The position numbers and the translations under genes were made by a program. Source: Candidatus Aminicenantota bacterium (GTDB taxonomy: Bacteria > Acidobacteriota > Aminicenantia > Aminicenantales > UBA8522). From it: 64,000 nt of DNA. A model generated the notes under the pieces. The model had not been told where the DNA came from. It saw only the letters and a list, made by a program, of their open reading frames with translations, and did not search any database. The stretch is from positions 13,856 to 77,855 of the forward strand of contig JAFNEO010000046.1 of NCBI GenBank assembly GCA_017886205.1. The letters run 5' to 3'. This document shows positions 42,463-50,709 of this stretch, one piece after another (positions within the stretch are counted from its first letter, which is position 1; each line of letters starts with the position of its first letter).

Positions 42463-43359
42463 ATGCTAGATAAGATTCTGATTCCGCTGGACGGGGCAAA
42501 GCTGGGTGAAGCCGCGCTCGACCAGGGCCGGGAGTTGGCCCTGGCCTTCGGTTCAGAGCTTCACCTTCTGGGCGTTTGTGGCGGACCGGAAGAGAAGTAC
42601 TGCGGGTTGATGCGAGGGTACCTGGATAAAAAGGCTGAGGATGTCCGCCGTGATTTCTTGGGGAAGGACTTGAGCCTCAAGGTGGTTGTCCTCTCCGGCG
42701 AGGCGGCAGGCCAGGTCATCGACTACGCCCGACGAGAGCGAATGGACCTGCTGGTCATAGTCTCCCACGGACACAGCGGGATCATGCCCTGGACGATGGG
42801 GGGCACGGCCAACAAGATCATCCATGAGGCGCCAGTCCCCGTTCTTCTGTTGCGCGCGGCGGCGGCCAAAAAAAGGCGCCCCGGGAGCATCTTCGCCAAA
42901 CTGCTCCTCCCGTTGGACGGGTCGGCGGCCGGAGAGACCGCGCTGCCGTACGTACTGGAGATCGCGGCCAAGCTGAAATCCAAGGTGACGCTTCTTTCCG
43001 TCATCGAATCCGGCCAGCGCGTTCACACGATCGGAGGGCTGGACTTTATCCGCTTCCCCGAGCAGCAGGTCCAGAAGATGAGACAGGACCTGTCCGCTTA
43101 CCTCGACGGCGCGGTTAAGAAATTCCGCGACCGGGGAGTTGAAGCGCGCGCCGAATTGACGACGGGCCATGCCGCCGAGGAGATCATCAAGCGCGCCAAG
43201 GCGGCCGGCGCGCGTCTGGTTGCGATGTCGTCCCACGGAAAATCCGGCCTGCGGGAGTGGGTCTTCGGAAGCGTTTCCAATAAAGTGCTGCACGCCGGCA
43301 AGGCCCATCTTCTGCTGGTCAAACCCACTCCGAACCCAGAGCCCTCCCGCACCCGCTGA
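42463..43359 (+). CDS. Tandem universal stress protein (two UspA domains)
   Basis: A 298-residue protein made of two UspA domains, about 1-140 and 143-290. Each starts KILIPLDGAKLGE or KLLLPLDGSAAGE. The ATP-binding loop is clear in both: SHGHSGIMPWTMGGTANKIIHEAPVPVLL and SSHGKSGLREWVFGSVSNKVLHAGKAHLLL. Such proteins bind ATP and are induced by starvation or stress; copies encoded beside transporters often regulate them. GGGGG precedes the ATG. It ends the transport block; a terminator was not found, and a new promoter starts the next operon 230 bases later. Confidence 0.93.
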   Translation: MLDKILIPLDGAKLGEAALDQGRELALAFGSELHLLGVCGGPEEKYCGLMRGYLDKKAEDVRRDFLGKDLSLKVVVLSGEAAGQVIDYARRERMDLLVIVSHGHSGIMPWTMGGTANKIIHEAPVPVLLLRAAAAKKRRPGSIFAKLLLPLDGSAAGETALPYVLEIAAKLKSKVTLLSVIESGQRVHTIGGLDFIRFPEQQVQKMRQDLSAYLDGAVKKFRDRGVEARAELTTGHAAEEIIKRAKAAGARLVAMSSHGKSGLREWVFGSVSNKVLHAGKAHLLLVKPTPNPEPSRTR

Positions 43360-43739
43360 GCTCTGGTCCGGCCTCTCGGCCGGCGCAATAATCTACTTGG
43401 ACTCGGCCCGCTCCGCGGCGGCAATCTTGTCGCGCTCCATCAGCACCACCTGAGATGGCCTTTAAAAGGCATTCGTCAAATCGCCTCGGGCCTTCCTGTG
43501 GCATGAAAATTGCTGAGCGCACTTCGACGAGTGACCGCCACAATTTGTTGAGTCACTTTTCGATGACACGCAAAAAAAAGTATGAAAAAGTATTGACATT
43601 TGAAAAAATTGATCTATATTAAATAATGAAACTAGAAAAAATTTTGAGTCGAAGAAAAAAAGAGCACGGGCAGCAGATATAAAATGATCATGTTGCTGGG
43701 AACATTCATCAACCTCAGTCGAAGCCGAGCGACTTAGCT
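43360..43739. other. Gene-free, AT-rich leader region upstream of the ATP-grasp operon
   Basis: The first 130 bases are GC-rich and end with an inverted GGCCTTTAAAAGGC (43457-43470). From 43540 the DNA turns strikingly AT-rich for this window and holds the promoter at 43593-43620. The roughly 110-base leader from there to the first gene contains an 18-codon open frame (43626-43682) with no ribosome-binding site. Nothing else is recognised. Confidence 0.5.
43593..43620 (+). promoter_or_regulatory. Predicted strong promoter of the ATP-grasp/aminomutase operon
   Basis: TTGACA (43593-43598), 16-base spacer, TATATT (43615-43620), inside an AT-rich tract with A-runs upstream that resemble an UP element. 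Confidence 0.7.
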
Positions 43740-44867
43740 ATGCGCATCGCTTTTCTCTATAGCTCCAAGAACGGCATGGCTTCATCGCTCCAGTCAAGGC
43801 GATACGAAGAGACCCGCGAGGAAGACGACCCTCCACTCGATCTTCTCGCCGAGTGCGACTCAGACGAGACCATCGAGGCGATCGGCAGGGCGCTCGGCGA
43901 GAGACACGAAATTATCCCGATCGAAGCCGACGATGAAGCCTATATTCATCTCAAAGAGCTCCGGCCCGACCTCGTCTTCAACATCGCCGAGGGCCTGGTC
44001 GGTCCGAACCGCGAATCCCACATCCCGTCGATCTGCGAGATGCTCGGGATTCCCTACACCGGCTCCGACCCGCTGACCTTGGGCATCTGTCTGGACAAGT
44101 CGAGGGCCAAGGAGATCCTTGCCTATCACAAAATCCCCACGCCCCCGTTCTGGGTCGTGGAGAACGGTTCCGGGATCAGCCTCATGGTCAAGCTTCCGGC
44201 GATCGTAAAGCCGCTCCACGAAGGCTCGAGCAAGGGGATCAAGGACAATGCGGTCGTGAGGAGCCGTCCGGAGCTCAAGGCCCGGGTGCGCGAGATCCAA
44301 TCTCTCTACAAAGAGCCGGTCATCATCGAGCACTTCCTGACCGGGCGCGAGTTCACGGTCGGCGTGCTGGGCAACCCGCCGAACCTCGAGATCCTGCCCA
44401 TCGTCGAGATCGACCATTCCCAGCTTCCGCCGGGCGCGAACCCGGTTTATTCCTACGAAGCCAAATGGGTCTGGGACCAGCCGGACAAGCCGCTGGAAAT
44501 ATTCCGCTGTCCGGCTGAGATCGGGCCCGATTTGAAAAACCGGATCGAGGACATCATCCGGAAGACCGTCGAGGTCTTGCGGATCCGGGACTGGTCCCGG
44601 ATCGACATCCGCCTGGATGAGCGGGGCGAGCCGAACATCCTGGAGGTCAACCCCCTGCCCGGGGTCCTGCCCAAGCCGGAGGACAATTCCTGCCTTCCCA
44701 AGGCCGCCCGCACGGCGGGCTATTCTTATTCGGCGCTGCTTCATCGCGTTATCGACGAAGCGGCGACCAGGTATGGATTGAATCATGGAAAGAGAAAACA
44801 TCACCGTGGGGATCGCCTACACGTCTTACGATCCCGTCAGCAACCGGTCGAACGAGCGCTTATCTGA
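43740..44867 (+). CDS. D-alanine-D-alanine-ligase-like ATP-grasp enzyme, first copy
   Basis: A 375-residue ATP-grasp ligase of the Ddl family. The N-terminal lobe has FNIAEGLVGPNRESHIPSIC and GIPYTGSDP; the ATP lobe has LPAIVKPLHEGSSKGI, EHFLTGREFTVGVLG and the metal-binding RIDIRLDERGEPNILEVNPLPG. These enzymes join two amino acids with ATP. True Ddl makes cell-wall D-Ala-D-Ala, but no mur gene is near and a second ligase gene overlaps, so a dedicated dipeptide product is more likely (inference). The last 27 residues, basic and unlike the family, overlap the next gene by 83 bases, hinting at a lost stop codon. It is first in the operon, under a strong promoter. Confidence 0.85.
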   Translation: MRIAFLYSSKNGMASSLQSRRYEETREEDDPPLDLLAECDSDETIEAIGRALGERHEIIPIEADDEAYIHLKELRPDLVFNIAEGLVGPNRESHIPSICEMLGIPYTGSDPLTLGICLDKSRAKEILAYHKIPTPPFWVVENGSGISLMVKLPAIVKPLHEGSSKGIKDNAVVRSRPELKARVREIQSLYKEPVIIEHFLTGREFTVGVLGNPPNLEILPIVEIDHSQLPPGANPVYSYEAKWVWDQPDKPLEIFRCPAEIGPDLKNRIEDIIRKTVEVLRIRDWSRIDIRLDERGEPNILEVNPLPGVLPKPEDNSCLPKAARTAGYSYSALLHRVIDEAATRYGLNHGKRKHHRGDRLHVLRSRQQPVERALI

Positions 44868-45897
44868 AGCTACCGTGGCGGACGTCGCCGAGTCCGTCTT
44901 CACCGCCCTCACCGACATCGGCTACACGGCCGCCATTACTCCCCTCCACGAAAGCCTGCTGAGCTTCGTCCGCCGCATCAGGGAGCTCAAGGTCGATGTC
45001 CTGGTCAACCTCTGTGAAGAATTCCTCGGCCGCCCCCAGCTTGAGGCCAATGTGGCCGCCGGGTTCGAGGCCATCGGCATCCCCTTTACCGGAAACACGT
45101 CCAAAGCCCTGTCCATCTGCCAGGACAAGTTCAAGGCGAAGGCCATCCTCAACGCCTTCGGCTTGCCGACGGCCAAAGGGCGCCTGGTGACCTCGGCCGA
45201 CCAGAAGATCGACATCCCCTTCCCGGCCATTGTCAAGCCCAACCAGGAGGACGCCAGCCTTGGCATCTACCAGGACTCGGTGGTCCGGGACCCGCAGGCG
45301 CTCCAGGAAAAGGTGAACAAGATCATCGACGCTTACAGACAGCCCGCGCTGGTCGAGGAGTTCATCCAGGGCCGGGAGTTCAACGTCGCCGTCCTGGTGA
45401 GCGATAAGCTCCAGGCGCTGCCCGTTTCTGAGATCGATTTTTCATCCATGCCGGAATCGGCTCCCCACATCTGCAGCTATGAAGCTAAGTGGTTCGAGGA
45501 CCATGTGCTCTACGCGACGACGCCGGCCATATGTCCCGCCCCGATCGACGACACGCTGCGCGATAAACTCCACCAGTACGCGCTGGCCGCCTTCCAGGCG
45601 ATGGGCTGCCGCGATTATGCCCGGGTCGATTTCCGGATGGGCTCGGACGGACGGATCGCCATTCTAGAGGTCAACCCCAACCCTGACACCAGCCTGGACG
45701 CCGGCTTTGTCCGGGCGCTCAAGGCGGCCGGAATCGGCTACGCCGAGTTCTGGAGCCGGATGATCGAGAACGCCCTCCGCCGCAAGGCAGAGCCCTGGTA
45801 CAGCTCCGACGATGTGCGGATCGAGTACCCCTTCTTCTGGCACCAGGTGCTGGAGAGCGCGATGCGCAAGAAAGGGAGGAGATGGTCCGCCCAATGA
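44785..45897 (+). CDS. D-alanine-D-alanine-ligase-like ATP-grasp enzyme, second copy
   Basis: A 370-residue paralogue of the preceding ligase. It shares VNLCEEFLGRPQLEANVAAG, GIPFTGNTSKA, FPAIVKPNQEDASLGI, EEFIQGREFNVAVLV, ICSYEAKWF and RVDFRMGSDGRIAILEVNPNP. The metal-binding Asp, Glu and Asn of the ATP-grasp site are kept, so it should be active. The first-substrate loop differs from copy one, suggesting a second amino-acid specificity or a two-step ligation (inference). Its start lies inside the preceding gene and its end overlaps the GNAT gene by 16 bases, so all are cotranscribed. It could also be a peptide-maturation ligase. Confidence 0.85.
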   Translation: MERENITVGIAYTSYDPVSNRSNERLSEATVADVAESVFTALTDIGYTAAITPLHESLLSFVRRIRELKVDVLVNLCEEFLGRPQLEANVAAGFEAIGIPFTGNTSKALSICQDKFKAKAILNAFGLPTAKGRLVTSADQKIDIPFPAIVKPNQEDASLGIYQDSVVRDPQALQEKVNKIIDAYRQPALVEEFIQGREFNVAVLVSDKLQALPVSEIDFSSMPESAPHICSYEAKWFEDHVLYATTPAICPAPIDDTLRDKLHQYALAAFQAMGCRDYARVDFRMGSDGRIAILEVNPNPDTSLDAGFVRALKAAGIGYAEFWSRMIENALRRKAEPWYSSDDVRIEYPFFWHQVLESAMRKKGRRWSAQ

Positions 45898-46355
45898 CGC
45901 GGGAGGACCGCCGGACCGTCCTCGACATCGTCCAGACCACCGAGATGTTCACCCCCGACGAAGTTGCCGTAGCCCGCGAGCTTATCGACATCTACCTCGA
46001 CCAGCCCCAGCAGCGGGACTATTGCCTGGTCGTTGCCGAGAACGAGGACGGCCGGGTCGTCGGCTACATGTCCTACGGACCGACGCCGCTGACCGAGGGG
46101 ACGTACGACCTCTACTGGATGGCCGTTGCGAAAGGAGAGCAGGGCCGCGGCTTTGGCCGGGAGTTAGTGAGCTGGCTCGAGAAGACGGTGAGAGAGGCGG
46201 CCGGCCGGATGATCCTGGTCGAGACTTCCTCCCAGCCCAAGTACGAGAAGACGCGCCGGTTCTACACCGGTTTGAATTATAAAGAGGTTTCGCGCATCCC
46301 CGATTTCTATCGGAGGGGGGATGACCGCATCACCTATGTTAAGTACCTCAACTAA
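45882..46355 (+). CDS. GNAT-family N-acetyltransferase
   Basis: A 157-residue GNAT enzyme. Strand 1 starts [16 protein letters not shown], the core is [20 protein letters not shown] with acetyl-CoA pyrophosphate loop EQGRGFG, and [23 protein letters not shown] forms the C-terminal strand. It transfers acetyl groups to an amine. In the known ablAB system a lysine aminomutase and a GNAT make N-epsilon-acetyl-beta-lysine; this GNAT is shorter than AblB and its substrate is unproven. ATG 45882 is used because the first strand begins there; ATG 45894, in ATGA overlap with the upstream stop, is an alternative. Confidence 0.88.
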   Translation: MVRPMTREDRRTVLDIVQTTEMFTPDEVAVARELIDIYLDQPQQRDYCLVVAENEDGRVVGYMSYGPTPLTEGTYDLYWMAVAKGEQGRGFGRELVSWLEKTVREAAGRMILVETSSQPKYEKTRRFYTGLNYKEVSRIPDFYRRGDDRITYVKYLN

Positions 46356-46371
46356 AGGAGTCCACGCGACA

Positions 46372-47475
46372 ATGGAGGAAGACTCTTGGCAACGAATTCT
46401 CAAGCGGAGTCTCAAGTCTCCGGAAGAGATAGCCCATTTCTTCGACCTCGACCCCGAAAAGGTCAAGAAAATCGCCCGGAATTTCCGGGTCCAGATAACA
46501 CCCTACTACGCCGAACTGATCAAGGCTAAGGGCGACGCCCTCTACCGCCAGGTGGTGCCCGACCCGGCGGAGCTCGAAGAAGCCGATGGGGCGGCCGACC
46601 CGCTGAGCGAGGACGAAGACTCGCCGGTGCCGAGTATCGTCCACCGCTATCCGGACCGGGTGCTCTTCCTGGTCTCGCACCTGTGTGCATCGTACTGCCG
46701 GTTCTGCACCCGGAAGCGCAAGGTCGGCGACCTGAGCCAAATCCATCCTCGCCATATCGAGGACGGAATCGACTACATCCGCGCTCACTCCGAGGTCCGG
46801 GACGTCATCATCTCGGGCGGCGACCCGCTCATGCTCGGCGACCGCAGGCTCGAACACATCCTCAAGCTTCTGCGTGAGATTCCCCATGTCGAGATCCTGC
46901 GCCTGGGGACCCGCATGCCCTGCTACCTGCCGCAGCGCATCACCCCCGAGCTCGCGGCCATGCTGAAGAAGTACCATCCTCTCTACGTCAACGTCCATTT
47001 CAACCATCCCGATGAGATCACAGAAGAGTCGGCCCGGGCCCTGAGCCTTCTGGCCGACGCCGGGATCCCGCTGGGAAACCAGACCGTGCTCCTGAAGGGC
47101 GTCAACGACGACCCGGCGGTCATGAAAAAGCTGATGCAGAAACTGCTGACCGTGCGGGTCCGGCCCTACTACATCTACCAGGCGGACTGCGTCAAGGGCA
47201 CGGCCCATTTCCGGACCACAGTCGAGAAGGGCATCGAGATCATGCAGGCCCTCCGCGGCTGGACTTCGGGGATGGCCGTTCCGTATTACGTCATCGACGC
47301 GCCCGGCGGCGGCGGCAAGATCCCGATCGTGCCCAACTACCTGCATTCCGTCAGCGACGAGCAGCTCGTGCTGCGGAATTACGCCGGCGAGCTCTTCGTC
47401 TATCCGCAGGTCCGGCCGAAGAAGGAGAGGCGGCAGCGGATCGTGCCCTGCGCCGCCGCGCCGCCGCAGTCCTGA
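46372..47475 (+). CDS. kamA: KamA-family lysine 2,3-aminomutase (radical SAM, PLP)
   Basis: A 367-residue radical-SAM aminomutase. The 4Fe-4S cysteines are C105, C109 and C112 in [14 protein letters not shown]. The PLP lysine is K316 in [13 protein letters not shown]. Both lysine-binding aspartates of lysine 2,3-aminomutase are kept, D272 in [14 protein letters not shown] and D309 in VIDAPGGGG, which argues for alpha-lysine to beta-lysine rather than glutamate as substrate. The protein is a little shorter than clostridial LAM. ATG 46372 follows AAAGGAG (46354-46360); the longer reading from 46321 lies inside the GNAT gene. An EF-P-modifying EpmB role is less likely because no EF-P or epmA is near. 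Confidence 0.9.
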   Translation: MEEDSWQRILKRSLKSPEEIAHFFDLDPEKVKKIARNFRVQITPYYAELIKAKGDALYRQVVPDPAELEEADGAADPLSEDEDSPVPSIVHRYPDRVLFLVSHLCASYCRFCTRKRKVGDLSQIHPRHIEDGIDYIRAHSEVRDVIISGGDPLMLGDRRLEHILKLLREIPHVEILRLGTRMPCYLPQRITPELAAMLKKYHPLYVNVHFNHPDEITEESARALSLLADAGIPLGNQTVLLKGVNDDPAVMKKLMQKLLTVRVRPYYIYQADCVKGTAHFRTTVEKGIEIMQALRGWTSGMAVPYYVIDAPGGGGKIPIVPNYLHSVSDEQLVLRNYAGELFVYPQVRPKKERRQRIVPCAAAPPQS

Positions 47476-47488
47476 GCTTGCGGCTTCC

Positions 47489-49633
47489 CTAGTCGACGGG
47501 GGCAAGATACTGATTCAGGCCGACCTTCCGGACAATCTCCAGCGCCTCATCGTTCGTCAGCCCCCTCCTCTGCCGCAGCGATTCCAGGATGCGAATGATC
47601 GACAGGGCGACCTCCGCAGTCTGTCCCACGGCCTCCTTCTTGTCCTTCATGAAAGCGATGGCGTCGAAGAGGACGACGTTGGCCTCGCCGTAGGCGATGG
47701 GTTCGCTCCGGCCGTTGAGTCTCACCCAGTCCGGCCGGGACAGGACGTCGTTGACGTGGGATTGGATGAGGTAAGTGGCCCGGCCGATGAGCTTGAGGTT
47801 GCTGGGGCTGACGTTGGTCATGGTGTTGCCGATGACTCGGCCCAGACGGGTCATGACGGCAGTGGAATGGGCGTTGAGCAGCATCTTCAACCCGACCTGG
47901 CGGCGGAGGCCGAAGGGGTCGTCGGCGGAGGAGATGTCGAGAGAGATGAAGGGACCAGAGGTACCGGGAAGAAGTTCAGTCATATTCGTGCCCGGCTCTC
48001 CCCCGACGATGATCAGGCCCAGGCGGGAGCCGCTCTTCAGGAAAAGGTCGGAGAACTTCCGGAAGGGCGAACCGGCCTTTTTCAGGCTCTCCGCCTCAGA
48101 GCCGACCATGATCACTACGCCCAGATCGTCCTTCTGCGGACCGCGCTTCCGGACGTTGTCCTCCGAAAAGGAAAAGTCGTACAGGAATTGCTGGTCGTCA
48201 CCCGCCTTCTTCAAGCTTTCCAGGGCGGCCGTATGCAGGTACGGGTCTTCGATCTCTTCCTCGAATGGTTTGCGGTAGATCTCGGGGGCGAGCCCGCGGA
48301 AGGGCCGGCCCAGGAAGGACCGCCAGGCCTCCTTAAGCTCTGCGGCCGGAGTCCAGACCTGGATCCAGCATTTCCGTTTGGGCTCGGCCGTCGTATCGAG
48401 GGGGAAGAGGCGAAAGGTGGGGCTGCGCTCGGTGCTGTCGATGAAGACGGTGATCAACGCCCGGCCGGCCAGGTAGGTGGAGAATCGGCCCGCGCCGTAG
48501 GTGTCGGATTCGAGAGTGGTCAGCGCAGCGATGGCCGGGATGTTGCGCCTCACCTCCTCGAGAATGGAGCGAAAATCCTCGAGCCTCTGCTCGATCGTGA
48601 GGCCGCCGGCGAACCCCACCCGCGCCATCTCCTTGGGGGAGAGGGAGCGACCCAAGACCCGCGCCAGGGCTTCCTCCAGCGCGCAGCCGATGACGAAGGT
48701 TTCGATCGTGGTCGCCTGCATACGGGTCGAACCGGTGATAGCCTGGGGCCCGGTGGTGAGGTTGATCCTGGCAATGCCGGGCTCTTCGATCACCCGGCGG
48801 CTGCGGGTGAAGGGCAGCAGCCGCTCGTCGGGATTGTTGTAGATGAAGAAGAGTTTCTTCCGGGTCTCGGCCGGGTCGTAGACGCCGTTCTCCTTCCACT
48901 CATCGAGGGCCCCTAGGATGGTCCCGATGACCGAGGACGTTTCGCCGCCCTCGGTGACACAGATGACGACGTCGCCGCGACTGACTCCCCGGTCGGCGAG
49001 CTGGAGGCGGCCGATGAGCGGCAGGTCTTCGAACCCCTCGAGCGAGCTGATCAGGGCGCGGTCGGCGCCGGTCATCTCGCCGATGAGGTCGTCTTCCACC
49101 GACGGGGAAAGCCTGGACTCGAGCTTCGGCCAAACCCGTGGGTCGGCCTTGACCATCCTCCAGAAGGGCCGCCAGAAAGAGCTTTCCATCTGCTTGGCCA
49201 GGCGGCCGGTCGCTCCGCAGCCGTAGATATAGATCCGCCTCTGGTCGAGGACGGCCTGTTCGAGCGCGGCGACGAACGGCTCCACAGCTTGCCTGTCCGA
49301 GGCCAGGGCTTCCAGCCGAGCGAGGATGTCTTCGTCCACCGAGAACAGCGCCTTCAGGCCGTCGGCCACGTCCTTCTGCAGGCGCTCGCTGAGGTTCCAG
49401 GTCTTGGGATGGCGCTGCTCGGTGAGTAGGGTATGGAGCTGGAACTGGGTCTTTCTCTGGACGTAGTCGATGGATTCCGGGGAGGCCTCTAGTCCGAGCA
49501 GTCTGAGGAGACCGGCCCGCACCGTCTGGGGAGGGAGCTCCTGCGGCCGGACGGAAAGAGGAAATCCGAATCCGATAAGAAATATAAGAATAATAGGAAT
49601 AGGAGGAATAAAGGGCGGCCTTCTTCTATCCAT
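47489..49633 (-). CDS. Long, exported MurQ-like (N-acetylmuramate-6-phosphate etherase) SIS protein
   Basis: A 714-residue protein more than twice the length of MurQ (about 300). A proline-rich basic start and a hydrophobic helix (about 8-27, then RPQE) predict a signal peptide or anchor. Residues 60-370 resemble MurQ: TEQRHPKTWNLS, YIYGCGATGRLAKQMES, SSLEGFED, CVTEGGETSSVIGTIL and GPQAITGSTRMQATTIETF. Residues 450-714 contain a second SIS-like part, ending RLGRVIGNTMTNVSPSNLKLIGRATYLI, as at the MurQ C-terminus. MurQ cleaves the lactyl ether of MurNAc-6-phosphate in the cytoplasm; an exported version would be odd. It is the last gene of the tat operon and overlaps the deaminase gene by 8 bases. 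Confidence 0.75.
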   Translation of the reverse strand: MDRRRPPFIPPIPIILIFLIGFGFPLSVRPQELPPQTVRAGLLRLLGLEASPESIDYVQRKTQFQLHTLLTEQRHPKTWNLSERLQKDVADGLKALFSVDEDILARLEALASDRQAVEPFVAALEQAVLDQRRIYIYGCGATGRLAKQMESSFWRPFWRMVKADPRVWPKLESRLSPSVEDDLIGEMTGADRALISSLEGFEDLPLIGRLQLADRGVSRGDVVICVTEGGETSSVIGTILGALDEWKENGVYDPAETRKKLFFIYNNPDERLLPFTRSRRVIEEPGIARINLTTGPQAITGSTRMQATTIETFVIGCALEEALARVLGRSLSPKEMARVGFAGGLTIEQRLEDFRSILEEVRRNIPAIAALTTLESDTYGAGRFSTYLAGRALITVFIDSTERSPTFRLFPLDTTAEPKRKCWIQVWTPAAELKEAWRSFLGRPFRGLAPEIYRKPFEEEIEDPYLHTAALESLKKAGDDQQFLYDFSFSEDNVRKRGPQKDDLGVVIMVGSEAESLKKAGSPFRKFSDLFLKSGSRLGLIIVGGEPGTNMTELLPGTSGPFISLDISSADDPFGLRRQVGLKMLLNAHSTAVMTRLGRVIGNTMTNVSPSNLKLIGRATYLIQSHVNDVLSRPDWVRLNGRSEPIAYGEANVVLFDAIAFMKDKKEAVGQTAEVALSIIRILESLRQRRGLTNDEALEIVRKVGLNQYLAPVD

Positions 49634-50135
49634 ACTGATGCTTGTCATCGAGGATGTCGGCCTTGGTCCAGTCCTGAGCCCAGCGGCTGACTCGGAAGGC
49701 TTTTTTCCCGCCCCCGGCCGTCGAGCAAACGATCCGGTCGAGGCCGGCGTTGATGATCATCTTTTTGCAGATGAAACAGGGGAAGGCGTTGATCGGCTTG
49801 TCCTCGCTGTAGACGGTCCCGTAGATGTACATGTTGCCGCCGAGGAGGCTCACCCCTGCCCGGGCGGCGTTGATGATGGCGTTCTGCTCGGCGTGGACGC
49901 TGCGGCAGAGCTCGTAGCGTTCGCCGTGGGGGATGCCGAGCCGGTCGCGGAGACAGAAGCCGTGCTCGTGGCTGCTCTTTGTTTTGCGCGGCGCACCCAC
50001 GTAGCCGGTCGAGATGATCTGGTCATCCCGGACGATGATAGCGCCGATGGACCGGCGGAAGCAGGTGGACCGGCGGGCCACTTCCTTGGCGATCCCGAGA
50101 TAATAGTCATCTTTGGTGGTGCGTTTGGCTGTCAT
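49626..50135 (-). CDS. Deoxycytidylate (dCMP) deaminase family protein
   Basis: A 169-residue zinc deaminase. The active site is H81 and E83 in SVHAEQNAIINAARAG with C120 and C123 in AFPCFICKKMI. STCFRRSIGAIIVRDDQIISTGYVGAPR is the standard opening of ComEB-type dCMP deaminases, and SHEHGF(C) resembles the allosteric region. It deaminates dCMP to dUMP for thymidylate synthesis. ATG 50135 overlaps the stop of the P-loop kinase gene (ATGA). The kinase-plus-deaminase pair recalls yeast Dcd1 and antiphage AvcD proteins, where both domains lie in one chain. The longer reading to 50213 lies inside the kinase gene. Confidence 0.9.
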   Translation of the reverse strand: MTAKRTTKDDYYLGIAKEVARRSTCFRRSIGAIIVRDDQIISTGYVGAPRKTKSSHEHGFCLRDRLGIPHGERYELCRSVHAEQNAIINAARAGVSLLGGNMYIYGTVYSEDKPINAFPCFICKKMIINAGLDRIVCSTAGGGKKAFRVSRWAQDWTKADILDDKHQYG

Positions 50136-50704
50136 AAGCGCTCCTCGATCTGACGATGGAGGGCCTGGAGCGACCCGTCGTTGACGATGGTCATGTCGGC
50201 CAGGTCCAGGCAATGGCGGATCTGCTGTCCGCTTGTCCCTCCCTGCATCTCCTGCTTTTCCTTGGCCACGAATTCCTCGAGGGTCCCGGCCGACTCCGCC
50301 CGGCCCCTTTGGCGGGCCCTCTCGAATCTCAATTCCACGGGCGCCTCCACGGCGACCAGGACGAAACCCTTTTGTTGCCGCAGAAAGGCGACCTCGCGGC
50401 CGTTGCGGATGCTATCGATGACCGTCCGGGCCCTGACTTTCTTCATCACCCGGCGGGCCAGGACATCGGCTCCGTACCTGCGGCGGAGGGCGTTTCCAGT
50501 AGCGATCAGGCTGTCCCGAGTGATTTCCTCTCCCTTCCGGCGCAGCTCCTCCCGTATCTCGTCGGAGAGCGAAACATAGGCGTACCCTTTCTTCATCAGG
50601 TAGGCCGCCACCTCACCCTTGCCGGCCCCGTTGGTCCCGGTGAGGCCGACGAGACGGTAGCGGAATTCGGTACGAGTCCCGTTTTCTCTTGAGGGCGTTG
50701 GCAT
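50132..50704 (-). CDS. P-loop nucleotide/CoA-kinase-like protein (AAA family)
   Basis: A 190-residue P-loop protein. Walker A is GLTGTNGAGKGEVAAYL (about 20-36), then SLSDEIREELRRKGEEITRDSLIATGN, VIDSIRNGREVAFL, a lid-like RARQRGRAESAGTLEEF and DMTIVNDGS near the end. The pattern is that of dephospho-CoA-kinase/adenylate-kinase-like proteins that occur with, or fused to, dCMP deaminases. Phosphoryl transfer is likely, but the substrate is not established; a regulatory nucleotide-sensing role is also possible. The gene starts 5 bases after tatC and overlaps the deaminase gene, so expression of the pair is coupled. Confidence 0.8.
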   Translation of the reverse strand: MPTPSRENGTRTEFRYRLVGLTGTNGAGKGEVAAYLMKKGYAYVSLSDEIREELRRKGEEITRDSLIATGNALRRRYGADVLARRVMKKVRARTVIDSIRNGREVAFLRQQKGFVLVAVEAPVELRFERARQRGRAESAGTLEEFVAKEKQEMQGGTSGQQIRHCLDLADMTIVNDGSLQALHRQIEERL

Positions 50705-50709
50705 CTGGC

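Noticed and set aside
43393-43461. Short reverse-strand frame ending MERDKIAAAERAESK
   Set aside because: Looks like a protein tail but is only 22 codons stop to stop with no family match; too short to call a gene remnant.
43319-43543. A 74-codon reverse-strand ORF overlapping the universal stress gene end
   Set aside because: No start signal, no homology and antisense to the stress gene end.
43626-43682. An 18-codon ORF in the leader of the ATP-grasp operon
   Set aside because: Starts at or before the predicted transcript start, has no ribosome-binding site and no attenuator-like codon run.
46348-47505. Long reverse-strand frame across the lysine aminomutase gene
   Set aside because: Antisense shadow; the forward strand has all catalytic residues of KamA.
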